Made by a program: the position numbers and the translations under genes. A model generated the notes under the pieces. It saw nothing but the letters and a program-made list of their open reading frames with translations, did no database searches and was not told where the DNA came from. Positions 1 to 7,764 of a stretch of DNA of 64,000 nt are shown one piece after another. The stretch spans positions 62,001-126,000 of the forward strand of contig OZ244625.1 in the NCBI GenBank assembly GCA_965218555.1, written 5' to 3'. The stretch comes from JAPPLB01 sp965218555. Lineage in GTDB: Bacteria > Acidobacteriota > Terriglobia > Bryobacterales > UBA6623. Each line of letters starts with the position of its first letter. Within the stretch, counting starts at the first letter, position 1.

Positions 1-1290
1 ACCGTGAAGCACGGCCACACCGATCGAGCGTGAGTCATAGAGCCTTGTTGCCTCTTTGGCGATGCCGAAACCGGTGTCCTTGCCCCACTGGAAGCCGGTC
101 TCGTTCCAAACCGCCCACAAACGATCTTCACCGTCGGTCACCACGCTGACGTGTGCCTCAAAAAGAGGTGTGTCGGCAATCGGAGTCACGTCGCTCCACT
201 TGCCCTCGCTGAAGCGCCGCATTGCAACGTCATAGTTGCCTTTGTCGTAGGTATCCCAGGCAATGTAGACGGTGCCTCGGCTGTCCGCCGCCACGGCAGG
301 TTGCCAGTCGTTGGCACCCGAAGCGGAGATCCTTTCCTCGGCTGACCACTCCTCGCCGTCAAATCGCCGGGCAAAGATGTCGGCCTTGCCGTCGCGGAAT
401 CCCTGCCAAACGAGCCAGAGGTTCCCTTGAGCATCCGTCGCCAAAGCTTGTTCGATGTCGGGTTGCGGATGTGTAGTAAGCCGCTCAGAGCCAGACCATT
501 GCTCGCCGTCCCAGTAGCTTCCGTGAAGATCAAAGTTGCCGTCGTTTTGCTCTGACCAAACGACCCATGGCCGACCTAGGCGATCACGGCCCAACTTCGG
601 GAGGTAGATGTCCGCCGGCTTATCGGAGACCAGAACGGCCGGCTCCCACCGATCGCCTCCCCATCGTCGCGTGAGGACGTAGTTTCCGTTGTCGCGGTAT
701 GCGACCCATGCGACCCAGGGCTGCCCTTCGTTGCCACTGAGCATCGTGGCGAAGTCGTTCGTGTAAGCTGCGGTCGAAATGACATCGGCGGTCGGAACTC
801 GATCGACAACGACAGCGCCATCCAAGTACGTGAGAACACAGCTAGTCTGTAACTGGCGTAGGTTGATCTCGAAGTCTCCACGCTCGGTCTCAACCGTGAC
901 GCCCGTGTTCGAGGACGCTTTGACGTCCACCACAATCCCGGGATAGTCCATGTAGGGAAGCGTGCCCCGGTGGTACTCCTTCTGGAAGGCGCGCCGCGTG
1001 CGAGCCTTGTTCCACCGCGTGGCCAGAATCCACCCGTGGTTGCCAACGATCCTTTCGGAGGGATGCGGAGCCCAGTTGCGGAGGCGAATGATCTCGCCCT
1101 TTACGGCGCTGACGGTCCCGTTCCAGGGTTGGGGCTGCCCGTCCGTCATCCCGAATCGAATTCGAAACGAAATGACCTCTTCTTCAGCTGCCAGGGACTG
1201 GGGTGTCGCAACGGTCGCAACGAGGATCCAGGTGGAGACAAGAAGCACCGTCAGCGGGATGGGCGTCCCAGCAAGTGTATGTCCGTTCAT
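1..1290 (-). CDS. Exported beta-propeller repeat protein, C-terminus beyond window edge
   Basis: An open frame of 430 codons runs from an ATG at 1290 off the left edge. It starts with a signal-peptide-like segment (LTVLLVSTWILVATVA, then cleavage near SLAAEEE). From about residue 190 it has roughly 50-residue repeats of the form DxxGxxWVVW....GN.D....WDGxxWSxxxRLT (for example LGRPWVVWSEQNDGNFD and GNLWLVWQGFRDGKADIF), as in sialidase/BNR-like beta-propellers. Residues 40-190 form a separate beta-rich region. Related acidobacterial and planctomycetal proteins often continue into a DUF3604/PHP-type domain, which would lie outside the window; that is a guess. The start is fixed by an in-frame TAA two codons upstream. 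The function is unknown; an envelope or secreted location is inferred from the signal peptide. Confidence 0.8.
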   Translation of the reverse strand, partial: MNGHTLAGTPIPLTVLLVSTWILVATVATPQSLAAEEEVISFRIRFGMTDGQPQPWNGTVSAVKGEIIRLRNWAPHPSERIVGNHGWILATRWNKARTRRAFQKEYHRGTLPYMDYPGIVVDVKASSNTGVTVETERGDFEINLRQLQTSCVLTYLDGAVVVDRVPTADVISTAAYTNDFATMLSGNEGQPWVAWVAYRDNGNYVLTRRWGGDRWEPAVLVSDKPADIYLPKLGRDRLGRPWVVWSEQNDGNFDLHGSYWDGEQWSGSERLTTHPQPDIEQALATDAQGNLWLVWQGFRDGKADIFARRFDGEEWSAEERISASGANDWQPAVAADSRGTVYIAWDTYDKGNYDVAMRRFSEGKWSDVTPIADTPLFEAHVSVVTDGEDRLWAVWNETGFQWGKDTGFGIAKEATRLYDSRSIGVAVLHG

Positions 1291-1814
1291 GTCTTATTGC
1301 GCAGCCAGGGGTGTCAACCTGCGAGTGGTTGTACCACTATTTGATTGGCCCTGAAGCTTGTTGCGACGCCCCTAGGATGTCACATTCTTCTTGGCTGTTT
1401 CGTCTCCCGGTCAAGGCTGACTTGAGCCACCACCGCAAGTAGCTGGTTCAACCCATGCCGACAAAGCTGGATTCAACTGCGGTTCTCCAAGGGCGAGGCA
1501 CTTGTCCGGATTGCCGACTATACGGCCTTGTCAGGGCCTTGGATCAACAGTTCGCCGTCAGGGTGGATCTATGTGTCGTAATTCTGTGCGAGCTGAGTCA
1601 GACTGCCGACAGTACCAGTGCTCACGCCGAACGCGGGGGTCAAGGGTTCCGCAGCCCCCTCGACAATCTGCGCAAAGCCGTCTCCAGCGAGAGTGGTAGG
1701 ATTATCCGGACCGACCGGTTGGCCTAAAACCGCGAGGGAAGTTATGAAACACGACGGAAGTCATTGCAGACAACGTGGTTGCCGCCCGGGTTGGCGTCAG
1801 CGACTTTCGTCTTA
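1291..1814. other. Intergenic stretch without a convincing gene
   Basis: This is the upstream region of the beta-propeller gene and the left flank of the IS630 copy. Minus strand 1569-1760 is open for 64 codons and reads like protein (PLTPAFGVSTGTVGSL) but has no start codon or recognisable family. It could be the tail of a decayed gene. I see no RNA gene or clear promoter here. Confidence 0.4.
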
Positions 1815-2862
1815 TTGAGTCTCGCATAATATACCGTCCATCAAAACAAAGAGAAGACAGCTTCCAGAAGGCAGTAATCAAGCGCGGTTTGCGGCGCATG
1901 CGGCGCAGCGCTTGGCGAGCCCGCGCACTTAGCTCGCGGTAGTCCTTCGGACAGACGTTGGGCCGTTCGTGCTGCTTCCAGTAGGCCCAGAAGTACTCCA
2001 CCGGGTTCAGCTCCGGCGCATAGGGCGGCAAGTACTCCGTCACGATGTGCCCCTTGGAGAGTTCGATGAACTCCCGCACCAGGCGGCTGCGGTGGGCCGG
2101 CAATCGATCCCAGACGATCAGCAACGGTTGGTCGATGTGACGCAGCAGCGCTTTGAGAAAGTCGATCACCTCGGCTTGGCTGATCGCGCCGGGATCGAGC
2201 CGGAAGTAGAAGTTGCGCAGCGTCAGCCCCGCTGCGACGGAAAGCCTCTGCCCGTTGAAGTTGAACGCTAGGACGGGCGTCTGGCCGCGCGGCGCCCAAC
2301 TGCGGCAACGATGCGGCTTCTGACTCAATCCGCTTTCGTCGATGAAGACCAGCGTACGGCCTTCGGTTTGGGCTTTTTTCAAGGGCCGGGGAAGTCTTGC
2401 GCTGCCAAGTGCGGAGCGCCTTTTCGTTGCGCTCCCGCGCCTTGCCGAGCGGGCGTTGCGGGCTCCAGCCGAGCCCCCGCAGGATCTTCCAGACGTGGCC
2501 TTCGTGGTAGTCGACCCCGAACTCCTCTGCGATCAGGCGAGCCAGCCGCGGACAAGTCCACAGCGGCGTGGGGAAGCCGTGCGCTTCGGGGCCTTGCAGC
2601 AACAGCGACACCAGCCCGTTCCCGTTGCGCGGCGTCTAGCGGCGTCTAACAGCGGCTTGCGCCCGGCTCGCCCGGCTTGACGCAGCCCGGCCGGTCCCTG
2701 CCGACGGTACTGCCGCCGCCATGCACCCACGGTTTGCCGCTCGACCTTCTCCCGTCTCGCCGTCTCGGACTGATTCAGGCCTTGGTTGAGCAGTCGCATC
2801 GCTTCGAAACGGCGCTTCTCCAGCGCCTGCAAATCCCGCTTCACCCCTTTGGGGTTGCCCAT
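1815..2862 (-). pseudogene. IS630 transposase, broken by at least two frameshifts
   Basis: Three consecutive minus-strand frames together spell one IS630 transposase. The first, from ATG 2862, is a helix-turn-helix (LNQSETARREKVERQTVGAW). The second spans about 2620-2400 (LIAEEFGVDYHEGHVWKIL). The third, from about 2382, is the catalytic DDE core with FIDESG, WDRLPAHRS and LNPVEYFWAYWK. The first break coincides with a 10-bp tandem duplication (GCGGCGTCTA at 2629-2638 and 2639-2648) plus what looks like one extra G. The second break lies at about 2380-2400 near an A6 run (TTGAAAAAAGCC). Some IS use slippage at such runs, but the first lesion makes plain decay more likely. The last frame has no stop inside the element. 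Confidence 0.85.
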
Positions 2863-2918
2863 ACCTATATAGATGCTGCAAATTACCAAAAGGTGTCATA
2901 ATACTTTGCGGGACTCAA
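1815..2918 (-). mobile_element. IS630-family insertion sequence (degenerate copy)
   Basis: The element is 1104 bp, the normal IS630 size. Its ends are inverted repeats: TTGAGTCTCGCA at 1815-1826 and, on the other strand, TTGAGTCCCGCA at 2907-2918. Both ends abut a TA dinucleotide (1813-1814 and 2919-2920), as expected for the TA target duplication of this family. The right flank enters the dispersed repeat that starts at 2921, so the copy landed at the edge of that repeat. The transposase inside is frameshifted, so this copy cannot move itself. Confidence 0.85.
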
Positions 2919-2920
2919 TA

Positions 2921-3390
2921 AACGCAATATAGAAAGTTCCCCTTTCTCAACATGGGTTCGTTTGGCGTTCGCGGCAGCGGAATGAGCCCGCAGGGCGACG
3001 GGAGCGGCGGTCCGGGCGGCGGTTCTTGGTGGTGCGACCCTTGCGCACCCACAGCGAACCGAACGGCCATAAAGTCCGTGATTCGTGTTTCGTGACTCGT
3101 GTCTCGTGAAAAACATTGAAGCCGTGATTCGTGTTTCGTGATTTGCAGAAAACCTTAAAGGCGGTGTTGCTGACGCGGTCGGCTCGCGCCTCCTCCTGCC
3201 GGCCCTCTCACGCACTTCGCCTCCCCATGTGGTGAGAAACGAAGGCCAGGATTTCCACCTCGCTGTCCTCATGCTATGCCGGCCGGGGCGGAAAAAAAAG
3301 ACTGAAGGGCTTCAGTACCACGAGCCGAAGGGGGACGTTCCGCTTGGCTCATCAGGGGCACTTCACCCATTGCACGGACACAAGTGGTTT
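2921..3390. repeat. Dispersed repeat, copy A
   Basis: At least three blocks recur in the same order at 11.8-12.6 kb. Block 1 begins AACGCAATATAGAAAGT and runs to about 3010. Block 2 (about 3030-3165) carries GAACGGCCATAAAG followed by stuttering TCGTG units. Block 3 (about 3262-3380) carries CATGCTATGCCGGCC and a small hairpin, ACTGAAG-GG-CTTCAGT. A half copy of the MITE-like element (3181-3247) sits between blocks 2 and 3. There is no convincing coding potential. It fills most of the gap between the IS630 copy and the MFS gene. Confidence 0.75.
3181..3247. repeat. Half copy of the MITE-like element
   Basis: This segment closely matches the right half of the ~180-bp element seen complete at 11924-12103 and 27570-27749. 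It includes the right terminal arm (GTGGTGAGAAAC). The left arm and centre are missing, so it is a truncated relic within repeat copy A. Confidence 0.65.
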
Positions 3391-3581
3391 TGTGGAAGTC
3401 CCGTATCCGTCCGCAATGAGTCGCAGGCAGGTCGAGGAGATTGCAGATGCGGAAATGGAAGACTCTGAAGGATGAACAAGCCGGCCGCGGGCGACCATCT
3501 CATCCGGGTTGCTTCTGCCCGGAAGAGCGCGAGCTGCCGTGTGCTAAGATTGGGCGCTCTCGGCTCGGCCGAGAGCCCCAA

Positions 3582-4907
3582 GTGACTACCGCCGCGGCTT
3601 CCCCGACAAGAATCCGTTATCTGGTGATGGTGCTCGTCGCCCTGGCTTCGACCACGGCTTACCTCACCCGGCACGCCATCGCTCCCTCCGCCACGACCAT
3701 CCAGGCCGAAACCGGGATCACGAGCGAGCAGATGGGGTACATCCTCAGCGTGATGTCGATCGGCTACTTCGTCTTTCAGATTCCCACCGGCTGGTTGGGG
3801 ACACGCTTCGGAACACGCTTCGCATTGCCCTTTCTCTGTGTGGCTTGGTCGGTCTGCACCGTCTGGTTCGCGGCCGTGTCTTCGTTCTGGGGTTTCATCT
3901 GGGCGCGCATGGCGTTCGGCGGGATGCAGGCGGGACTCGTTCCCAACTCGGCAAAGGTGGTCAAGGACTGGTTCCCTCTGGCTCAGCGCGGTCTGGCCAG
4001 CGCCGCGAACGGTTCCGCGATGTCCGTTGGCGGCGCGGTGAGCATAGCGCTGACGGCGGTCCTGCTCGAATCGTTCTCCTGGCGCGTTGCATTCGTGATG
4101 CTGGCAGGCGTAAGTCTGATCTGGGCCGTCGGCTTTTATACGCTTTTCCGAACGAGGCCGGAAGAGCACCCGTGGGTCAACGAACCCGAGGTAGCGGTGA
4201 TCCACTCCGGCGAGGCCGAGAGCGGCGACTCCGCCACGGAACCTTCCGGGCGGTCGATTGATTCCCAGCCGACGTTCCGTGAGCACGCCCTCACTGCCCT
4301 CTCGTCGATGAGCATGTGGGCGCTGTGCATCCAATCCGCCTTTCGGGCGGCCGGCTATCAGATGTTCGTCACCTGGTTCCCGGCGTTTCTCGAGAAGGGC
4401 TACGGCGTGACCCGCGAGAGCGCCGGCATGATGGCGAGCTCGCCGCTGGTGGGCGTCGTCATCGGCTCTTTGGCCGGCGGGGTCATCACCGATTGGCTGC
4501 TGGTCCGCACGGGGAACAAGTTCATCAGCCGCTGCGGCGTCGCCATCGGCGCTCTCGGGCTTTCCGGCTTGCTATGCGTAGTCGCCTCATGGACGCCCGA
4601 CCCGACCCGGCTCGTCGCCGCCATGGCGCTCGGAGCGCTGTTTTCCGGACTCGGCGGACCGGCCGCATGGACCGCCACCATGGATGTCGCCGGACGGCAA
4701 ACCGCCCTCGTCATGGCGTTGATGAACATGGGCGGGACTTTCGGCGGATTCATGCTGCCCATTGTCGTCGGCCACATGATCGGCGGCATCGAACGCACCG
4801 GCGGCGACTGGAACCAGGTGCTCTACCTCATCGCCGGGATCTACTGGACCGCCGCCCTGGCGTGGTTCTTCGTCAACCCGAAGAAGGTTCCGGCGGCTTG
4901 GCGCTAA
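3582..4907 (+). CDS. MFS transporter, probably organic-anion symporter type
   Basis: The 441-residue protein has about twelve hydrophobic segments and the major facilitator signature between helices 2 and 3 (GWLGTRFGTRFALPF). The N-terminal text (YLTRHAIAPSATTIQAETG) and the FRTRPEEHP loop resemble the anion:cation symporter group (GudP/ExuT-like), which imports sugar acids and other organic anions. The substrate cannot be told. I chose GTG at 3582 because it precedes the first helix; the frame is open further upstream to 3441, but that part reads as repeat-derived, and the next ATG (3627) would cut into helix 1. It converges with lpd, 6 bp apart, and stands alone. Confidence 0.85.
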   Translation: MTTAAASPTRIRYLVMVLVALASTTAYLTRHAIAPSATTIQAETGITSEQMGYILSVMSIGYFVFQIPTGWLGTRFGTRFALPFLCVAWSVCTVWFAAVSSFWGFIWARMAFGGMQAGLVPNSAKVVKDWFPLAQRGLASAANGSAMSVGGAVSIALTAVLLESFSWRVAFVMLAGVSLIWAVGFYTLFRTRPEEHPWVNEPEVAVIHSGEAESGDSATEPSGRSIDSQPTFREHALTALSSMSMWALCIQSAFRAAGYQMFVTWFPAFLEKGYGVTRESAGMMASSPLVGVVIGSLAGGVITDWLLVRTGNKFISRCGVAIGALGLSGLLCVVASWTPDPTRLVAAMALGALFSGLGGPAAWTATMDVAGRQTALVMALMNMGGTFGGFMLPIVVGHMIGGIERTGGDWNQVLYLIAGIYWTAALAWFFVNPKKVPAAWR

Positions 4908-4913
4908 TGCAGA

Positions 4914-6299
4914 TTAGATGTTGACTGCCCGGCCGTTGACATCAAGGGCCGCTTCCTTGATAGCTTCGGCAAGGGTGGGGTGGGCGTGGCTGGAACGGGC
5001 GATGTCTTCGCTGGAGGCGCCGAACGAGATAGCGACGGCGGCCTCGGCAATCAGGTCGCCGGCTCGTGGTCCCAGGATGTGAACGCCGAGCACGCGATCC
5101 GTCTTGGCGTCCGCGAGGATCTTCACCTTGCCATCGAGCTGTCCAAGCGCGCGGGCGCGGCCATTCGCGCGGAACGGATAGGTCCCCTTGCGGTATTCGA
5201 CGCCCGCCTCCTTCAGCTCTTCCTCCGTCCGTCCGACGGACGCCACCTCGGGATGCGTGTAGACGATTCCCGGGATCGCATCGTAGTTGACGTGGCCGTA
5301 ACCCGTGACCATGTGCTCCACGCAAGCGACGCCTTCTTCCTCGGCCTTGTGGGCCAGCATCGCGCCGCGGATCACATCGCCGATCGCATAGACGCCTTTG
5401 ACGGCTGTGGCGAAGTGATCGTCGACCGGGATGCGCCCCCGTTCGTCGGGTGCGAGCCCGATCGCGTCGAGACCAAGGCCGTCGGTATTCGGCATACGTC
5501 CGACGGCGACCAGCACCCGGTCGCACCCAATGGCGCCGGCGCCGTCGCGTTCGACCGTCACGTAGTTCCCTTCGAACCGCGCGCCGATGACCTTGCTGCC
5601 CAACTCGAACATCATGCCCTGCTTCTTGAAAATCTTGTGGGCTTCCTGCGCCGTCTCGGCGTCCATACCGGGCAAGATGCGGTCGAGGTATTCGAGCACC
5701 GTCACCTGCGAGCCGAGCCGGAGCCATACCGAACCCATCTCGAGACCGATGTATCCCGCTCCGATCACCACCAGGTGGGCGGGCACTTCGTCGTAGCTCA
5801 GCGCCTCGGTGCTGGTGGCGATGCGGTCACCATCCAGCTCGACGCCGGGTAGTGTCGCCGCCTTGCTCCCGGTGGCGATGATGATGTTCTTGGCTTCGAT
5901 CTCCGTTTTCCGGCCGCTTCCGGAAACGAGTACGCGCTTGCGGCCCAAAAACCGGGCATGGCCGAGGTAGCGCGTAATCTTATTCTTCTTGAACAGGTAG
6001 TCGACGCCGCTCGTCGAGGTCTTGATGACGCGCTCCTTGCGCTTCAGCATCTTCCTGAGGTCGAGCCCGACATCCCCGATAACGACGCCATGCCGCGCCA
6101 GACCGTCGCGCGCTTCGGCATACAGCTCGCTCGATTCGAGCATGGCCTTGCTCGGGATGCACCCCACACGCAGGCAGGTGCCTCCCAAAGCCTTCTCCTT
6201 CTCGACACAAGCAACGTCCAGACCAAGTTGTGCGGCACGAACAGCCGCGACGTAACCGCCGGGACCGGCGCCTATGACCAGCAGATCGTGTTGTTCCAT
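4914..6299 (-). CDS. lpdA: Dihydrolipoyl dehydrogenase (E3)
   Basis: This flavoprotein of 461 residues reoxidises the dihydrolipoyl arms of 2-oxoacid dehydrogenase complexes with NAD+. The N-terminus has the FAD motif VIGAGPGGYVAA, then the redox-active disulfide site GGTCLRVGCIPSK. A second GxGxxG (VIGAGYIGLEMGSVW) binds NAD, FAD motif 2 is YAIGDVIRG, and the C-terminal catalytic His-Glu region is HAHPTLAEAIKEA. Length and order are standard. It is the last gene of sucA-sucB-lpd and probably serves as E3 of that complex, perhaps also for pyruvate dehydrogenase or glycine cleavage. Confidence 0.97.
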   Translation of the reverse strand: MEQHDLLVIGAGPGGYVAAVRAAQLGLDVACVEKEKALGGTCLRVGCIPSKAMLESSELYAEARDGLARHGVVIGDVGLDLRKMLKRKERVIKTSTSGVDYLFKKNKITRYLGHARFLGRKRVLVSGSGRKTEIEAKNIIIATGSKAATLPGVELDGDRIATSTEALSYDEVPAHLVVIGAGYIGLEMGSVWLRLGSQVTVLEYLDRILPGMDAETAQEAHKIFKKQGMMFELGSKVIGARFEGNYVTVERDGAGAIGCDRVLVAVGRMPNTDGLGLDAIGLAPDERGRIPVDDHFATAVKGVYAIGDVIRGAMLAHKAEEEGVACVEHMVTGYGHVNYDAIPGIVYTHPEVASVGRTEEELKEAGVEYRKGTYPFRANGRARALGQLDGKVKILADAKTDRVLGVHILGPRAGDLIAEAAVAISFGASSEDIARSSHAHPTLAEAIKEAALDVNGRAVNI

Positions 6300-6409
6300 C
6301 GGGAGTTTTTTTCTCCGCCAAGATTCATATTCGAGTCAAGTTCACGCCGCGATTCGTTGACCTGCCTGCCGGTCCGGGCGGAGCCTCGCTTTTTCCTTCG
6401 TCCGCTTCG

Positions 6410-7744
6410 CTATATCTCGATCAGGATGCGCACGGGCTCTTCGATCACTTCCTTGACGTGCTTGAGGAAGGTCACCGCTTCGCGTCCATCTACGATGCGG
6501 TGATCGTAGGTGAGAGCGAGGTACATGACGGGCCGCACGACCACCTGCCCGTCGACCGCCATCGGACGGTCTTTGATGGCGTGCAACCCGAGAATGCCGC
6601 TTTGCGGCGGGTTCACGATCGGCGTCGAAAGCATCGACCCGTAGATGCCGCCATTGCTGATCGTGAAGGTGCCGCCGTGGAGTTCCGACAAGTCGATCTT
6701 GTTGCTTTGCGCGCGGCGGGCGAAGTCGGCAATGGCCAACTCGATCTCCGCGAAGCCCATGCCCTCGGCGTTGCGCAGAACGGGCACGACAAGCCCCTTG
6801 CCGCCGCCGACAGCGATCCCGACGTCGAAGTGATTCTTGTAGACGATGTCGGTTCCGCGGATCTCGGCGTTCACCGCGGGGATGAGCTTCAGGGCCTCCA
6901 CCGCGGCCTTCACGAAGAACGACATGAAGCCGAGCTTGATGCCGTACTTCTCCCGGAACGCTTCCTGGTGTTTCTTGCGCAACGTGATCACCGCCGACAT
7001 GTCCGCCTCGTTGAAGGTCGTCAGCAAGGCCGCGTTCTGCTGGGCGGCGACCAAGTTCCGCGCAATCACCTTGCGCATCGGACTCATGGCGACGATCTCC
7101 TCGTCGGGGCGTGCTTCCGCTTCGCGCACCGTCGCTGGAGCGGGCGCCGCGCGTGTTTCGGGCGGCGATGGCGCCTCGGCCGGCGCCGATGCGGGCTGCT
7201 TCCCGGCATGCCGCAGCACGTCTTCCTTGAGCAACCGGCCGCCCGGCCCGGTCGCTTCCACGTCCTTCGCCTCGATGCCGTGTTGCGCCAGCTCCCGTTC
7301 CGCAGCGGGCATCACCCGCGGCGCTGCAGGCGACGCGCCGGCCGGGGCAGGCGGGGGCTCGGGAACGGGCGGCGTAGGCTCCGCCGACCTGGCTTCAGCC
7401 GACGCATCGGGTGCAGGAGGTTCCGTCTCATCCGCGAGCGCGAAGAAATAACGCATCCCACTCCGGTCCCACGTCGCATCGGGCTCGAGAGCTTCCACCT
7501 CATCCGCGCCCTCATTTATCAGGGCAATCACTTCGCCGACCCCGGCCTCTTCGCCCGCGCCCTTGACGATCTTCGCCAACACGCCGCTCACGGGCGCGGG
7601 CAACTCCATCGCGGCCTTGTCGGTCTCGATGTCAACAAGCAGTTCGTCGCGCTCGACACGGTCGCCGACGGCCTTGCGCCATTCGCCGATCTGCACCTCG
7701 GTGATCGACTCGCCGGATTGCGGGACTTTCAGCTCGACAGCCAT
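6410..7744 (-). CDS. sucB: 2-oxoglutarate dehydrogenase E2, dihydrolipoyllysine succinyltransferase
   Basis: The 444-residue E2 core transfers the succinyl group from lipoyl to CoA in the TCA cycle. Domains in order: an N-terminal lipoyl domain with the lipoylated lysine in DIETDKAAMELPA (about residue 43), a long Ala/Pro-rich linker, a peripheral subunit-binding domain (AAERELAQHGIEAKDVEA, about residue 150), a second linker, and the catalytic domain ending in the HxxxDG motif (TYDHRIVDGREAVTFL). It lies 20 bp after sucA and before lpd in one transcriptional direction. The TCA-cycle succinyltransferase, rather than a pyruvate or branched-chain E2, is inferred from its partner sucA. Confidence 0.95.
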   Translation of the reverse strand: MAVELKVPQSGESITEVQIGEWRKAVGDRVERDELLVDIETDKAAMELPAPVSGVLAKIVKGAGEEAGVGEVIALINEGADEVEALEPDATWDRSGMRYFFALADETEPPAPDASAEARSAEPTPPVPEPPPAPAGASPAAPRVMPAAERELAQHGIEAKDVEATGPGGRLLKEDVLRHAGKQPASAPAEAPSPPETRAAPAPATVREAEARPDEEIVAMSPMRKVIARNLVAAQQNAALLTTFNEADMSAVITLRKKHQEAFREKYGIKLGFMSFFVKAAVEALKLIPAVNAEIRGTDIVYKNHFDVGIAVGGGKGLVVPVLRNAEGMGFAEIELAIADFARRAQSNKIDLSELHGGTFTISNGGIYGSMLSTPIVNPPQSGILGLHAIKDRPMAVDGQVVVRPVMYLALTYDHRIVDGREAVTFLKHVKEVIEEPVRILIEI

Positions 7745-7764
7745 AAGATCGTGTTAGATGCAGC

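Noticed and set aside
1300..1330. TTGACA-like hexamer upstream of the beta-propeller gene
   Set aside because: With a 17-bp spacing the -10 would overlap the start codon and has a poor match.
1569..1760. 64-codon open frame on the minus strand
   Set aside because: No start codon, no family, and cut by a stop before the IS630 end; kept only as a remark.
3441..3581. Longer N-terminus of the MFS transporter from ATG 3441
   Set aside because: The 47 added residues are charged, come from repeat-adjacent DNA and do not match transporters.
4980..5852. Long open frame antisense to lpdA
   Set aside because: It mirrors the codon pattern of the real gene; no family match. The same holds for antisense frames over sucB, sucA, fdhA, the S15 hydrolase gene, ispH and clpX.
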